A stretch of 64,000 nt of DNA from Carallia brachiata (taxonomy: Eukaryota > Streptophyta > Magnoliopsida > Malpighiales > Rhizophoraceae). The stretch is from assembly GCA_021464245.1 (NCBI GenBank), contig JADCRB010000013.1, forward strand, positions 9,292,095 to 9,356,094. The letters are read 5' to 3'. Shown here in pieces: positions 22,650-35,457 of this stretch. Made by a program: the position numbers and the translations under genes. Positions within the stretch are counted from its first letter, which is position 1. Every line of letters begins with the position of its first letter. A model generated the notes under the pieces. The model had not been told where the DNA came from, searched no databases, and saw nothing but the letters and a program-made list of their open reading frames with translations.

Positions 22650-23140
22650 ATTACACATAAATGCTCATTAATTTAATTAACATTCTTATTTCTCACTGAT
22701 GTCCACTTATTGGCTGAAATCTATTTAATTACATATTAATGCTCATAACCGAAATTGACATTAATTATAAAAATAACTCAATTGGGGAGAATTAACATTC
22801 TTATTTCTCTTGATGTGTACTTATTGGCTGAAATCTATTAATTACATATCAATGCTCATAACCGAAATTGTCTATTTAATTACATTCTTATTTCATTGAT
22901 GTGTACTTATTGGCTGAAATCTATTTATTACATATCAATGCTCATAACCGAAATTGACATTAACTATAAATAATAACTCAATTGGAGAGATTAATATTCT
23001 TATTTCTCATTGATGTGTACTTATTAGCTGAAATCTATTTAATTACATATCAATGTTCATAACCGAAATTGTCTATTTAATTACATATCAATGCTCATAA
23101 CCGAAATGACATTAATTATAAATAATAACTCAATTGGGAG
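22650..23140. repeat. Tandem repeat, imperfect units of about 90-170 bp
   Basis: The phrases GTGTACTTATTGGCTGAAATC, ACATATCAATGCTCATAACC and TAATAACTCAATTGG recur four to five times with partial deletions. It is unique to the segment between the two 5.5 kb copies. Confidence 0.75.
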
Positions 23141-23274
23141 ACTTACCTATTATATAAGTGAGTGGCTTACCATTTGTTTGTCACAGAAGCATTGCATTGC
23201 ACGACTGAACTGAATTATAATCGTCCAAAATTTCAGGTAACATTCAATATATCATTGTTTCCAACTTCAATTTC

Positions 23275-23275
23275 N
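23275..23275. other. Assembly gap of one N
   Basis: This is the only ambiguous base in the window. It falls exactly at the junction where duplication copy 2 begins, so the join is an assembler decision rather than sequenced continuity. Confidence 0.95.
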
Positions 23276-26200
23276 TATTATATGAATAATATTTATATAC
23301 TATAAAATATTTTATTTAAATATTTATTATATTAGTATAAAACATTATTGCGTTATATAAAATATTTTACGTGTACCAATCTCTCTCTTTCTCTCTCTCT
23401 CCTAGACTTTGAGATAGGCTAAAAATGTGACAAAATATTAGGAAGTTTTGAAATTTGGCCCATTTTGGTTTGGTTTTGTTTTTTCTTTTTGCATTTAGTT
23501 GACAAAAGAACAATTTGTAAATGTGTTAGCTGCATTGTATAATTCAAGCAACGAACAAGTATTGGATGGACGTCATGATCTTATGCAATTGAGTTTACCT
23601 GCGTTTTTTAGTCTTTGATTTTGGGACTCCGTCTTCGTTTTGTTCACGGGTTTTTTGGAATATGTCAACTTATTAGGCCTATGGATGTATCTTGGAAATT
23701 GGATTTTTGTATTGATCAAATTATTGCAATGTTTGATTTGGGACTCCGTCTTCGTTTTGTTCACTGGCGGTTTTTAGGATATGTCAACATATGAGGTAGA
23801 ATTTCGATTTCATGTGATTTAGCAACATAGTGAGAAGATAACCAACAACCGTTAGTTTAAGTAATAAGAGACTCGATATTTTTTAAATAAGATTTTATAT
23901 TCGAGTCTTGTAAATGAAAAAAAACAGTGTTGAGAAAGTCGTCTCAATATGAGTCCGACAGTGTTCGAATCGGACTAGTCGAGAACTAAATAAGATATAC
24001 TGAATACTAAGAAAAAACCTAAAAAATATATATATATAGGAAAAGATAATGTACTATTCTCTTTTTTTTGATTTGGAATATTAGGTAATGAAGTCTGATA
24101 GTTTAGATTTCATTTATTAGACAAAAGGAAAATAATAATAATAATAATAATAAAACAAGGGGGGAATTAAAAACCACATAAAGATCGGAACAAAATACTT
24201 GTCCAATCCCTCAAAAAGGCCAATCACTCAAAGAAGGGATTTCAGTAATGTGACGCTGTCGTTTGTAAGGGAAAACTTTCTAATATTTTCAACCAAACCG
24301 TTCGCTAAATCAGATAAGTTTCTGCGCCACACATGCTAGTTATACAAAATTGTTGTACTTAAATTAATAAATATAATTATTTATTAATAAAATTAAAATT
24401 TAGATGAGTGTTATATTAAAATTTAAAAATATAAATTTTATATTATATGTAATTTTAAAAAAATTGTATAAAATATTAATATTATATTTTGTTAATAAAT
24501 AATTATATTTATTGATTTGAGTATGATGTATTGATATGATTGGTGAAAATGACTGTCAAACCTTTCTCCTGCTGAATTAATAATGCCCCATGACGAAGGA
24601 TAACGATGACGGTCAACATTCTTGATTATATCTGATGATGCCACGCGTTACGCAACGCGAGCACGCTATAGTGTCGGTGAGGTAGGTTCTGGCCCACTTT
24701 TCCTATTGCTTTTATTGCTTAGGCCAAAGCGACGTAACGGGTTCCACGCCAATGGGCTGAAAATTAATCATCAAAATATAAACACGGGTCTCACACAATG
24801 GTTTATAATATTTTATTATTTTTTTTATAAATTTAATTATTTAATTTATATTATTTAATAGTTACCATAAAATTATTTTAATGAAATTCAAAAAAATTTT
24901 CCCATTTTTATTAGCTAATTGGTTTCCTTTGATTCTTTTTGCCATTTCGATATACATTGTCATAAAAAGGGCGAAGATATATTGAGGAGATGAAGTGGCA
25001 ATAGGGAGCAGAAAGAGGCATGCAAAGGGAAAAAAAGGAGAGAGAGGGGGGGGGGGGAAGAGGAAGGGGGAGCGTAAAAAGAGAAAAAGTAAGCATAGAG
25101 AGTTGAGAGAGAAATTGTTGAGATTAATGAGAGTAAAGAAAAAATATATATTTGGAGAAAGTCAGAGGAAAAAGATATCTCAAAAAAAAGGTTCCAAATT
25201 TTTTTTAAAAAAAGTTAATTAAAAAAAAAAATGAGAACATATTTAACATCCAAAATACTGTAATCTAAAAGGCACAAGTTGAAAGTTAGCTTTTTTTTCT
25301 TTTCTCTTTGGGATTTAGGCTTCAAAAGATAGAAATGGATAGAGTACAAGGAAAAAAAAAATTTGTATACTCCAAAAAAAAAATGTTTTTAACGCGGGTA
25401 CACTATTATTCTCTAGTCGGCTTGAGTTCTCACTAATAGTTTTAACAGTGTTATAAAAAAAAATTGTTTTTTCCTGTAACCATTAAATATTTAGTCAAAT
25501 AAAAACTTGCAAGATGCTATCATGGACTGCCACAGTTGAATTCTCATGTCTCAAGCCCACTTCATAAATTAACTGGGAGTGGCAAGAAATGAGGCCGAAA
25601 AATTTTCGTTTGTTTTTGTAGAAAAATGATCGAAAGAAAATGATAAAAAATAAAAGTAATAACAAAGTGATTTCTTATCTTTTAGAGAAAATAAACGATA
25701 AATAAAATTTTGAAAAATTCAAAAAGTTTTTCCCTGGAAGTGACTGATCAAAATCTGAAAGTTTTGGCGAGCAAAGAGAAGAAATAAGACTGTTTAAATG
25801 ATTTTTATTTGTATTACTAAATTGACAATTATTCAATCATCAAAGCATGCATTAATATTTATATGTAATACAAGTATTATTTTACTGACATTAATTTTGT
25901 TTCTCTCTATTTTCTCATAACATTCAAATAAAATAAGGTTAATATATGTTTTATAAATCTGGTTTGACATTTAAAAAAGTTAAATTTTTTTTGTAATAGA
26001 TCTATACACCGTCATTTTCATCTAATAGAATCCAGCTGACTTATGCCAAGGTTAAGGGCATATATCTCGTGAGTGTCATCTCTGCAGAAAGCAATACATT
26101 CTGAAGTCATCAGGTTAATTAGATTATGTTGGATGAAGATGATGATGTGCTACATCTGATAAAAAAATTATACACATATAAACTGTTACTTTTTAAATAT

Positions 26201-28886
26201 TGGGCTAAATTTGTAAAACTAAGCAAAATTCAAAATATTTTTGCACATTAATTCTATAAAATATTATATTTTTATATAGATCTTTCCCCTTATTTTTTTG
26301 TCTTGGTAATCATATCTTTTCCCTTATTTATAATTTAGCCAAATTAGTTATAGAAAATTATTTTCTTTTTATTCATTTTCTCACAGCTTTCTTTTACTTC
26401 TCATTTTCAATCCAAACATGGCACAAGTTAATTTATTAGCACATGAGGCATATTTTTTTTTTTACTTTTTTAAAAATTGATCTAAATCCGCAAAATTTAC
26501 GATATATTAATAAATTAATATATTGACCCTTTGTATCTCACCCTATATGTAGAAGAGTAATTATATATATCACGAAAATTATATTATAAAATGTCTTGAA
26601 ATTTACAATTATAGAAACAATCATCAATTTTTTTAATACCGTTAAACTAAAAAAGGAAAAAAGTTAATAATTGTTTTCATGATTGTGAGTGTTTCATGAT
26701 ATGATTTTCGTAATATATATAATTTCTCTTTTGTAGAATAGATAAAAGTCTATTTAGTTTCAAGTTTATATCTTTATGCTTTCATACTGCAATGACCTCT
26801 GCCTCCATTATAGCAAATACAATGTAATTTCTTACTCATTCTTTCTTCCATTCAAAAATTGGCATAAAAAACTTGGCTTAAAAGACACAAGCTAACAAAA
26901 AATAAATAAAGTTCCATCATTCATACAGCTACGTACGCCTTGTCGCCAGGTTTATATGGCTTGCAATTATTACCATCATATCTTGAGCCTCCCTAGTAAT
27001 TGATTATACTAGGAAATTGCTTTTGTTCATCTCTCAAGCATATACAAACATTTGAAACGCATACGCTGATGCCGCGACCACAATATCTTTTATTAGAGCA
27101 ATCCTTGTCATTAGTGCACTCCCCATAATCCCTGGACTGGCTTCAGCTCTTGCCACTGCTGTCACTGTAACACATGTTAATAATTTCATTTATTAGTTAC
27201 AATTAAATAAATAATTAACGTTTATTGGGGATAAAACTAACTAAATAAAATTAATCAGAGAGAGAGAGACTAACAAAGTGAGCCAATCAAGAGGACAAAT
27301 AAGAAAGCCATTTTGAAAGAAGATTTCTCCATATCTTTCGGCGTGCCTATAGCTTGTAGTTACAAAATTATGATGAGAAATAGTTTTCTTGTGGATGCAT
27401 TAGGGAAGGCTCATTTGACTATTTATAGCGCCAAAAATATAAGGGCTTTTGAATCTGAGGCCAAAGATAAGATACTCACATTTATTAAAAATTAAAAGCA
27501 AATCTAGAGAGAAGATTGCATATATTTAATTTTGTAGGTGTTTCTCAAAAAAAAAAAAAATTTGTAGGTGGATGTTAATGGGTTTCCCTAGTATACTCTA
27601 TACAATTGTCCAAGATATTATTATGATTTGAGAATTTTTTCATATCCAGCCTGATTATAAGACCTTTTCATATTAATCTTGATTACAATAATATATTCTG
27701 ATGATAGTAATTTATTCAAATTGCAATGATATCGTTGATATTCTCCATTATTATACGATTCTTTCTATTATTAAATAATTATGTAATTATTACAAGATTA
27801 TGTAATTATTATAGATTATTTACTTATTTAGTCATATACAACCCTATAAATAGGGTTCTCCTGGAAATGATTTTGTGCAGTTGAGTAATACAATTTTCAC
27901 ATTCTCATATTCTCTCATTTCTCGTATTATTTTTGTCGATAAGGGTTATTAATGCATCTACTATAGTATATTTTTAGTCAACCATCCAATAATATATTTC
28001 ACTTTGTTCCTACTTTAAAATTATTTAAATAAAGCTGCCAATCTTTTTTCACGTTAAAATAGTTAGTTCTTAAACAAATTAGAGCTTTACTACATGTGTA
28101 CCTTTATTAGTATCAAAGTGACTATATAATCCATTTGACGACATCCAAAATTTTATTTATTTTATTCTTATTTCAAATTTAGTCATCCAATGTTTATATC
28201 ACTTTAATTTGATATAAGAAATTCTATCAAGTATTTCCCAATAATTAATGTATTTACATTTATCAGAAGATACCTCAATAGTTAAGAACTTAATTTCTAT
28301 TTTCAAGAATATGTGATTTATGATAATAGTCTTGCATATTTATCACATAATTTATCTCATAAATATATTATATTAAAAAAATTCTTCTATATTGAAACGT
28401 TACCATAATATACTGTAGTTTAATTGGATTTGATTTTTGGTTCACAAATTTTTATTTATTTATTTCTAGTTAATTAATTATACGATATCTTTCCATTTAA
28501 GTTCAACAGAGAAAAAAGAAGAATGACTTCCTCTAATTGCCTTGGCTTTTCAACGAGCCAGTGTAGGAATGGGAGATGAACTTCACCTCCAATATGTATA
28601 GCCTATAACGCTCCCGAAGACAAAGAGGAAAAAATTTTCAGGTCTACATTAAAGAGTACTGCTCATTCTATCAATATCTTGAACTTGTTCATAAGAGACC
28701 CACTTATGGGACGAATTCCGCTCTACCTTTTAAGCAAAAGTAAGCTAACCGGTAATCTAGGATGGACCAAGATTTTTGAAATGATGTATGTTTGTATCGC
28801 ACACTTTTATCAGATATGATATTCATCCGACACTTTTTAAATACTTTATAATATGTCTAAAAATATAAAAATAAGAAAATTTGAAT
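23276..28886. repeat. 5.5 kb tandem duplication, copy 2
   Basis: Near-identical partner of 17029-22546. Differences are mostly short indels in A- or T-runs, plus a 30-bp insertion near 27541 (TTTCTC and an A-run with repeated TTTGTAGGTG). It holds peptide copy E, a second SINE-like copy (about 23845-24015), and the solo-LTR-like insertion (about 27607-27941). Spacer between these holds no gene. Confidence 0.9.
26993..27311 (-). pseudogene. NCR/defensin-like peptide gene, copy E (same frame offset as copy D)
   Basis: Exon 1 at 27275-27311 reads MAFLFVLLIGSL; exon 2 starts at 27164. The six-cysteine core is present but out of frame with the signal peptide, exactly as in copy D, so the shift predates the duplication. 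It differs from D by three extra bases in the pro-region (CCC at about 27121) and by Leu for Pro in the signal peptide. The TATA box TATAAATA lies at 27420-27427. Confidence 0.7.
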
Positions 28887-31708
28887 ACATATATCAGACA
28901 TTTCTAATTCGCATATTAGACATATTTAATGTACTCTCACATGTGTGTGTGTGTATATATATATATATATTTCAAATTTTTAAATTTGGTTGCTTGCTGC
29001 ATTGTCTAATTTAAGCAACGAACAAGTATTGGATGAACGTCATGATCTTATGCCATTGAAATTACCTACCATTTTCTTATTTGATTTTGGGACTCCGTCT
29101 TCGTTTTGTTCGCCGGTTTTTTGGAATACGTCAACATATGAAGCGTATGGCTATCGTCCGTCCATAATCCAACGTTAGGTAGAATTTCTATTCCAATAAT
29201 TTTGCAATGTCTTGGAAATCGGATTTTTATATTGATCACTGACTAAATTATAATAACATTTGATTTCCGTCTTCGTTTTGTTTCCTGGGTTTTTTGGAAT
29301 ATGTCAACATATGAAGCCTAATGCTATCGTCCATCAAACTTATCCTTTGATTATTTTGGAATAGGGAGTTTGAACTTTACATTTCATTTACTAGACAAAC
29401 GGAAAATAAAAAGAAAAACTTTCAAAAAAACAAGGGGAAAAGAGAAAACCATAGACAGATTGGATAAATGCATGCCCAATCCTCCAGAATAAATTTCAGG
29501 AATTCTTTGCGGCGAAACTGTCGTGTGTCAATAGAGGCCTCGAATTTGACTTGATCTGATTCTGAACCCATCTAAGAAAATGCCGCGCCAATTTGACTCC
29601 AAAGTGATTTGATTCAAAATTGGTCCAAATTTAAAATAATCTGAAAATTTAGGATCAAAATCAATTTAGACTGTAATGAACTACAACATGATTTACAAAA
29701 AAAAGAAAAAAAGCAAAATAAAATATTATAATATTTTAATTATAAATTTTATGTTACGAAAATATAGATTCTAATACTTTCACTGGAGAACTTACAATAG
29801 ACTCTTTTTAAAATATTTTCAACTTTTTTTTGTAAATTTCAGATTTTTGTTGGGTTTTTTAATTTGTTTTAAATATTTTCTTGTGTTATTTTTTAATTTT
29901 ATACCGTTTTTTTTTTTGTTTCTTAAGAATTTTGTACAAATTTTTTCAAATTTTTTAATTTTCAAAATTTTTAATAAAAATGACAAGTCATAAAAAATGA
30001 TAATATGATCAACTCATTAGTGAACTCAAACCTGCTCCAAATACGATACAAACCAGAGCAATCTAAATTCAAAATGACCCAAATATAAGCCAATTCGAAA
30101 AGGCCCAACCTCCAAATGATCTGACTCGACAAATTGTTTTGATACCTTGACTGAAAAATTTATCAAAAAATATTTTATGTCAACGTTTGAGAAAATACAC
30201 GATAAATATATAGTAATTTATATTATTAAATTATAAAATATGTATTGACTTATAAAATATAAAGATAAACTATTATTATATGCAGTTCAATACAAACGTG
30301 CTTGAATGGCTTACTACTTTATTATCTCCTATTCACCAAACTGTTTGCTAAATTAATAGGGCTTTATTATGCAATCTTACAATAGGAGTCATATGGAAGA
30401 TACGTAATTAATTTAACAGTTTATCTGTTTTTTAAGTTTTAAATTTAATATATTTTTTATAATTTAATAGTTTAGATATTTATTTGTCAATTTTGTGTCT
30501 ATTATTTTATGTTTATTTAATTTTTTCTAAATTAATAATACGCCGTGACGAAAGAATAACGGTGACGCTTTATGGCATCACGGGCGGGTTGTAAGGTGAT
30601 GTTCTGGTCCACTTTTGCCATTGCTTCAGCTACGTCGTTGTAACGCGTTCCGCGCCAATGGAGCCAATGAAAAATAATTAAGATAGTTTTTTTTAATGGG
30701 TTTACAAAAAAAACATAAAATAATAATAATGGCTTTACAAAAAAAATTAAATAATAATAAAATGATATTTATCCTTAAATAGTTTAATTATTGAAAAAAT
30801 AGAGAACGTAAAGAGTGATATAGAGCAGACGGACAACAAGAGAGTAGAGAACATTGAGGAAAAGGGAGTGTAAAAAGTAAAAACGTACGCATAAATTGTG
30901 GAGACAAATGATGTACACAGAAAGAAAATAATAATAGATTATGATTAATTGAAATTAGAATTATTTTTAAAATTAAAAATTTCAAATTTATGTACCGAGA
31001 CAAGTCAATTAATAAAAAAAAATAAAACATATGAGGAAAGTTAAGAGAAAAGATTGAAAAAAAAGTATTGGGTAAAATCTTTTTAAAAAAATATACAAAA
31101 GGAGGTTAAAACGTCAGCATTTTTGTCTTTTTGCTTTTGGGGTTTGGGCTAAAAAAATTGAAATAATAATTGTTTGGATGAAAATAATTGCTTGAGTAAG
31201 CAACTGATTGTCCCCTTCTTTTCAAGTGAGCGATTTAGACTCGCATCGTTTGTGAGTTTACATAGAACCGGCCTACATTAATATATCAACCCTTGCGTTT
31301 CCCCCTATCTGTAGAACAGAGGAGAACCTAGGTTGCAAGTTTATCTTTACGATGATTTCACATCGTAATGACCTTTACCTTCGTTTTACCAAATAAAATG
31401 TGTTGTGCGTTTATAAATTAAATGATATTAATATTATGTCAATAAAAGTCTGACTTCTTCAATTGTCCACTCTCTTCAACTAATTGATTTAAATTTTAGA
31501 TATCTGAAAAAAAAAAAAAAGTAATTTCTTACACACTCATTCTCTATTTCATTTAAAAATTGGCACGACAGGCAAAGGCCAACAAAATTTATTTCTCATT
31601 GTATAAATAAAGAGTTCCATCATTCATACCGCTAGGCCTTTTTGCCAAGTATATGGCTTACAATTACTACCATCATATTTTTTAGACTCCCTACTTATTG
31701 ATTTTAAT
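28887..31708. other. Array spacer without supported genes
   Basis: About 28985-29340 is a diverged third copy of the segment at 17270-17550, with the phrase GGGACTCCGTCTTCGTTTTG in two internal copies. A TA/TG microsatellite lies near 28948-28972. About 29500-30140 is AT-rich with no pattern. The frame at 30788-31030 is low-complexity. Confidence 0.45.
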
Positions 31709-32177
31709 CAAGTTTGTCAGAACCTGACAGTTATCGAACTGAAAATATTAGTGAATCAAAATTTAATTGGTTAAGGTGAAGGTTCAACCGGTTGAACTGG
31801 TCGAACTGATATTATATATATATATATATAAGTAATTAAAAAAATATTAATTATAAATAGTGATTAAATATTAATTTTTTAATTTTAAGAATAAAATTGA
31901 AATTTTTAATCAGATTTAAAACTAAATTGAACTTTTTAATTAAATTTAGTACTGAAATTATAATTTAAATAACATTTAGAGTTAAATTATAATTTATAAA
32001 TTTTTCAATTTCATTGAACAGTCCAACGGTCCAGTTTTGACTGGTTTCTATTGATTTTGACCAGTTTTTACCAGTCCAAATCACCTCTCAAAATTTTTTT
32101 AAACCGGCCCAAACTCCTGACCGGTCATCGGTTTAACCAGTCCAACCGGTCGGTTTAGTCCGGTTTTTACAACAATG
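31709..32177. mobile_element. hAT-type MITE (same family as 15274-15751), 469 bp
   Basis: Flanked by ATTTTAAT (31701-31708) and ATTTTAAC (32178-32185), an 8-bp target duplication with one mismatch. The ends CAAGTTTGTCAGAACC and GGTTTTTACAACAATG match the family. It lies at the 3' end of peptide copy F. Confidence 0.8.
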
Positions 32178-32434
32178 ATTTTAACATGAAGTTGATCTTG
32201 TTCAGTTTTATTAATAATGAATGTTAAAAATGCTGGCGACAGTGAGATTACAATCTTTAGTAGGACAATCCTTATATAAGTCTTACATTTTACAGTCCAT
32301 GGAACGGCTTCAGCTCTTGGCACTGCCGTCACTGTAACACATGCCAATAAGTTCATTTATTAGTTACTATCAAATAACTAAACAGAAAAAATTAATGAGA
32401 GAGAGAGAGAGACTAACAAAGTGATCTAAGCCAT
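32178..32434 (-). pseudogene. NCR/defensin-like peptide gene, copy F (degenerate)
   Basis: The ATG is at 32432-32434, but exon 1 is reduced by a deletion and reads ATG GCT TAG. Exon 2 begins with the family's AVPRAEAVP pro-region and CK, then loses frame: the DCPTKDC part of the core is found only in another frame and the last cysteines are gone. A hAT MITE interrupts the 3' end. It is clearly non-functional. Confidence 0.8.
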
Positions 32435-32704
32435 TTTGAAAGAAGATTTGTCCGTATTTGGGTATGCCTAAAGCTTGTAGTCGCGAAACTAAGATCAGAA
32501 TAGTTTTCTTTGTATATGCATTTTGGGGAAAGCTCATTTGACCATTTATATGGCTAAAAATTTAATGGCTTTAAATGTGAGACAAAAGAAAGGATACTCA
32601 CATTTATTTCAATTTAACAGCAAATCTGGAAAGAAGATTACGTATCTTTAATTTTGTGAATAAATGTTAATGAGTTTCCCAATATGCTCTGTAAGAAAAA
32701 TTTT

Positions 32705-32898
32705 ATCAACAGGTACTGGTACGAATGACAAAGGTCTATCACCGTTTAACTAGAGATTTTGAGTTTGAGTCCTTAAAGATGCAGACGTGTTAAATACCTA
32801 TTGAGAGAATTTTTTTACCTTTCGAGATCTTACCCGAATCGGTCCATATCAGTCAGTCCATTAGACTGAATACTGGACGGTCTTAGATAAAAAAAAAA
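32705..32898 (+). mobile_element. SINE
   Basis: About 190 bp with a tRNA-like head (GGTCTATCACCGTTTAACTAGAG, with GAGTTTGAGTCC as B-box-like), a 3' part AGACTGAATACTGGACGGTC and an A-run. AAAATTTT flanks it on both sides (32697-32704 and 32899-32906), at a place where paralogous spacers have AGAAAATTTTTAATATATC uninterrupted. Confidence 0.7.
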
Positions 32899-32979
32899 AA
32901 AATTTTAATGTATCCACATTATTATCATTATTTTTAGTCAACAATTCAACAATTTGTATTATTTTATTATAATTTTATA

Positions 32980-34285
32980 GTCTGTTTATCTTACATGTTC
33001 GATATTACTGTTCTTAATTATTACTGCAGATTGCTACTACTGATTATTGATTGTTGGTTGCTGTTACCTGTTACTGATTGTTGAAAAAACTAATGAAGTG
33101 TTTGGTTAACTTTATACTTACTGTTACTGTTTAATAATTAAATGACTAATTTAAATATTTAATTTACATTAATATATTATATTAACAAAATTATCTTTAT
33201 ATTTTATAATTTTTATTTTTAGAATAAATATTCTCTAAATAATATTGAGATTTTTTTACTTAATTTTTTTTAAAAAAAAATTAATGTTTACTAGATAATA
33301 AAAAATATAATGTTTGAAATATTTTTTTAAGTATCAATATTAATGAAAATTTGAAGTACAAAAAATATTTAAGAATTGTTGAAAAATGAAAGTGTTACGT
33401 TTATATAAATACTGATAAAATTGAGTAACAACTAACAAATCATATTCAAGTTATAAGTAAAAAAATAATGAATTTGTATAAATATTATTTAAGAGTATTT
33501 TAGTGTATATAAATTATTATCAATATTAAAAATTAAAAAGAAGTCCAAAAAGCAGTAAAAAATAATCTTAAGGGGTGTTTAGGTTAACTTTTAGGGATGG
33601 TACATTTATATTTTATTTTTAAATAGTAGGAAGATGAGTATTTGATTAATTTTTTTGAATTTCTGTTTAATTCAACTTATTTCCTTATATGACATTCTAA
33701 AAGCAGCTGATTGAAAAATAGTTCAAGATTATTTTTTACTATTTTTTGGGTTATTTTTCAGTTTTTAATATTAATAACAATTTCTATAGACTAAAATACT
33801 CTCAAAAAATATTTATACAAATTTATTATTTTTTCACTTACCACTTGAATATGATTTGTTAGTTGTTACTTAATTTCATCAATATTTATATAAACAAAAC
33901 ATTTTCATTTTTCAAAAATTCTCAAATATTTTTTTAATTCAAATTTTCATTAATATTGATGCTTTAAAAAATATTTTAAATATTATATTGTTTGTTATCT
34001 AGTAAATATTAATATTTTTTTCAAAAATAAAAATTAAGTAAAAAAAATTCTCAATATTATTTATAGAATATTTATTCTAAAAATAAAAATTATAAAATAT
34101 GGAGATAATTTTGTTAATATAATACATTAATCTAAATTAATTATTCAACAGTAACAGTAAATAAAAAGTTAACTAAATACTTTATTAGTTTTTTCAGCAA
34201 TCCGCAATAGGTAACAACAATTAGTAATTAGCAATCATTAGAAATAACTAGTAACAGTAATATCGAACTGATAAGTAAAACAGAC
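32980..34285. mobile_element. Giant foldback element with arms of about 590 bp
   Basis: The left end GTCTGTTTATCTTACATGTT and the right end, whose complement reads GGTCTGTTTTACTTATCAG, begin a long inverted repeat that continues almost to the centre (about 33575 and 33735). Matching landmarks are GTTAACTTTATACTTACTG on the left and the complement of CAGTAAATAAAAAGTTAAC on the right. The central spacer resembles sequence just right of the element (34290-34370) in inverted orientation, so a second MITE may be nested here. It is non-coding. Confidence 0.8.
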
Positions 34286-34370
34286 CCTTAACTTACTTTT
34301 CAATCAATTACTTTTAAGATGTCATATAAGAAAATAAGTTAAATCAAACAGTAACTCTGAAAAAATAATA

Positions 34371-35367
34371 TTTTATTTATTTATATATATAGTAGTTTGA
34401 TTACACTAGATTTTTGGTTCATAATTTTTTATTTATTTATTTTTAGTTAATTAAATATGCAATATCTTTTCATTTAATAGAGAAAGAGAAGAATGGGTCT
34501 ACTAATTGCGTTAGGTTTCCAGGTGTATATAGAAGAGTATTGCTCACTTTGTCGATATCTCGAACTCGTTCGTAAGAGGCCCACTTGGGGGATGAATCAC
34601 AAGATGCACTCGACTTTTAAGTGAGCTGACTGTTAATCTATGGTACACCCTCAGTTCAAAAATGACGATGTTGGCATACGAATCGGTCATTACATTTTTC
34701 TGATATTTTTTTGATTGCGTATCAGATATTTTAAATGTATTTAATAAAAAAATAAAAATAAAAATAATTTTGATATGCATTTCATATATTTTTAATTTGT
34801 ATATCAGATACTTTTTATATATGTGCTTGATATTTTTAATTATTATGTTATATATATATATATATATATATGTTAGAAACCTATAAATTAATTTCAAAAT
34901 TTTCAAAATCATAACTATTCTGAGGAGATAAATATTTGTTATTTTATCAATTATGCTAATTGGTTTAATTTATAATTTTTAAATATTATGTGATATATAT
35001 ATATATAAAGTTTCTTAAGAAAATGCCAAATACATTATAAAATACAATAATAATAATTAAAATAAATTACATATTAAAAATAATAAATTTATTAAAATAT
35101 TTAAATCTACATATATATGTCTAACATATATTTTAAAGTCATATTAACGCTGAGCAAGTGTTCTAATTTTCTAAGAGTTTGTATGTCCTCATGTCCATGT
35201 TGGTGTTCTCATATATGTGTCTACGCATCATTGCTGGTAATATTCCAAAATGCAAACATTTTTTTTTTTAATTTTACATGCAATATGGTAGTAAATTGAA
35301 TAAGATTTGTTGACCAAAAAAGTAAATATTTTGGGAGACTAGAATTCGAAGCCCAAATTCATCCAAC
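34371..35367. other. Spacer without genes
   Basis: AT-rich, with a TA microsatellite at about 34851-34871 and another at 34993-35006. The frame at 34544-34912 is low-complexity. No gene is supported. Confidence 0.5.
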
Positions 35368-35457
35368 TTATTCAATGTTACCGGTAAAATAACAGAACTC
35401 TTTGACGTCTCGCTGAGTCGCTCGTGGAGAAACATTACTGACTTTCACCGTTGCTAC
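35368..35457 (-). pseudogene. RRM exon fragment, BPA1-like (ACD11-binding partner family)
   Basis: After an acceptor-like TTGTTGCAG, the minus strand reads VATVKVSNVSPRATQRDVKE, then FCYFTGNIE and a stop. This follows the start of the RRM fold (beta1, alpha1) in the plant BPA1 family, whose members read VKVSNVSLxAxERDIKEFFSFSGxIE. Only this first part is present; RNP2/RNP1 and the rest are missing and the frame ends at TAA (35368-35370). Cys in place of the second Phe suggests decay. In Arabidopsis these proteins bind the cell-death regulator ACD11; this fragment cannot do so. Confidence 0.5.

Noticed and set aside
22650..23140. Repeat array as CRISPR
   Set aside because: Units are long, imperfect and without spacers, and this is plant nuclear DNA.
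27313..27495. Plus-strand 60-codon frames next to the peptide genes (also 21028-21210 and 53730-53945)
   Set aside because: They cover the conserved leader and promoter of the minus-strand genes; conservation is explained by the promoter, and the starts and lengths vary.
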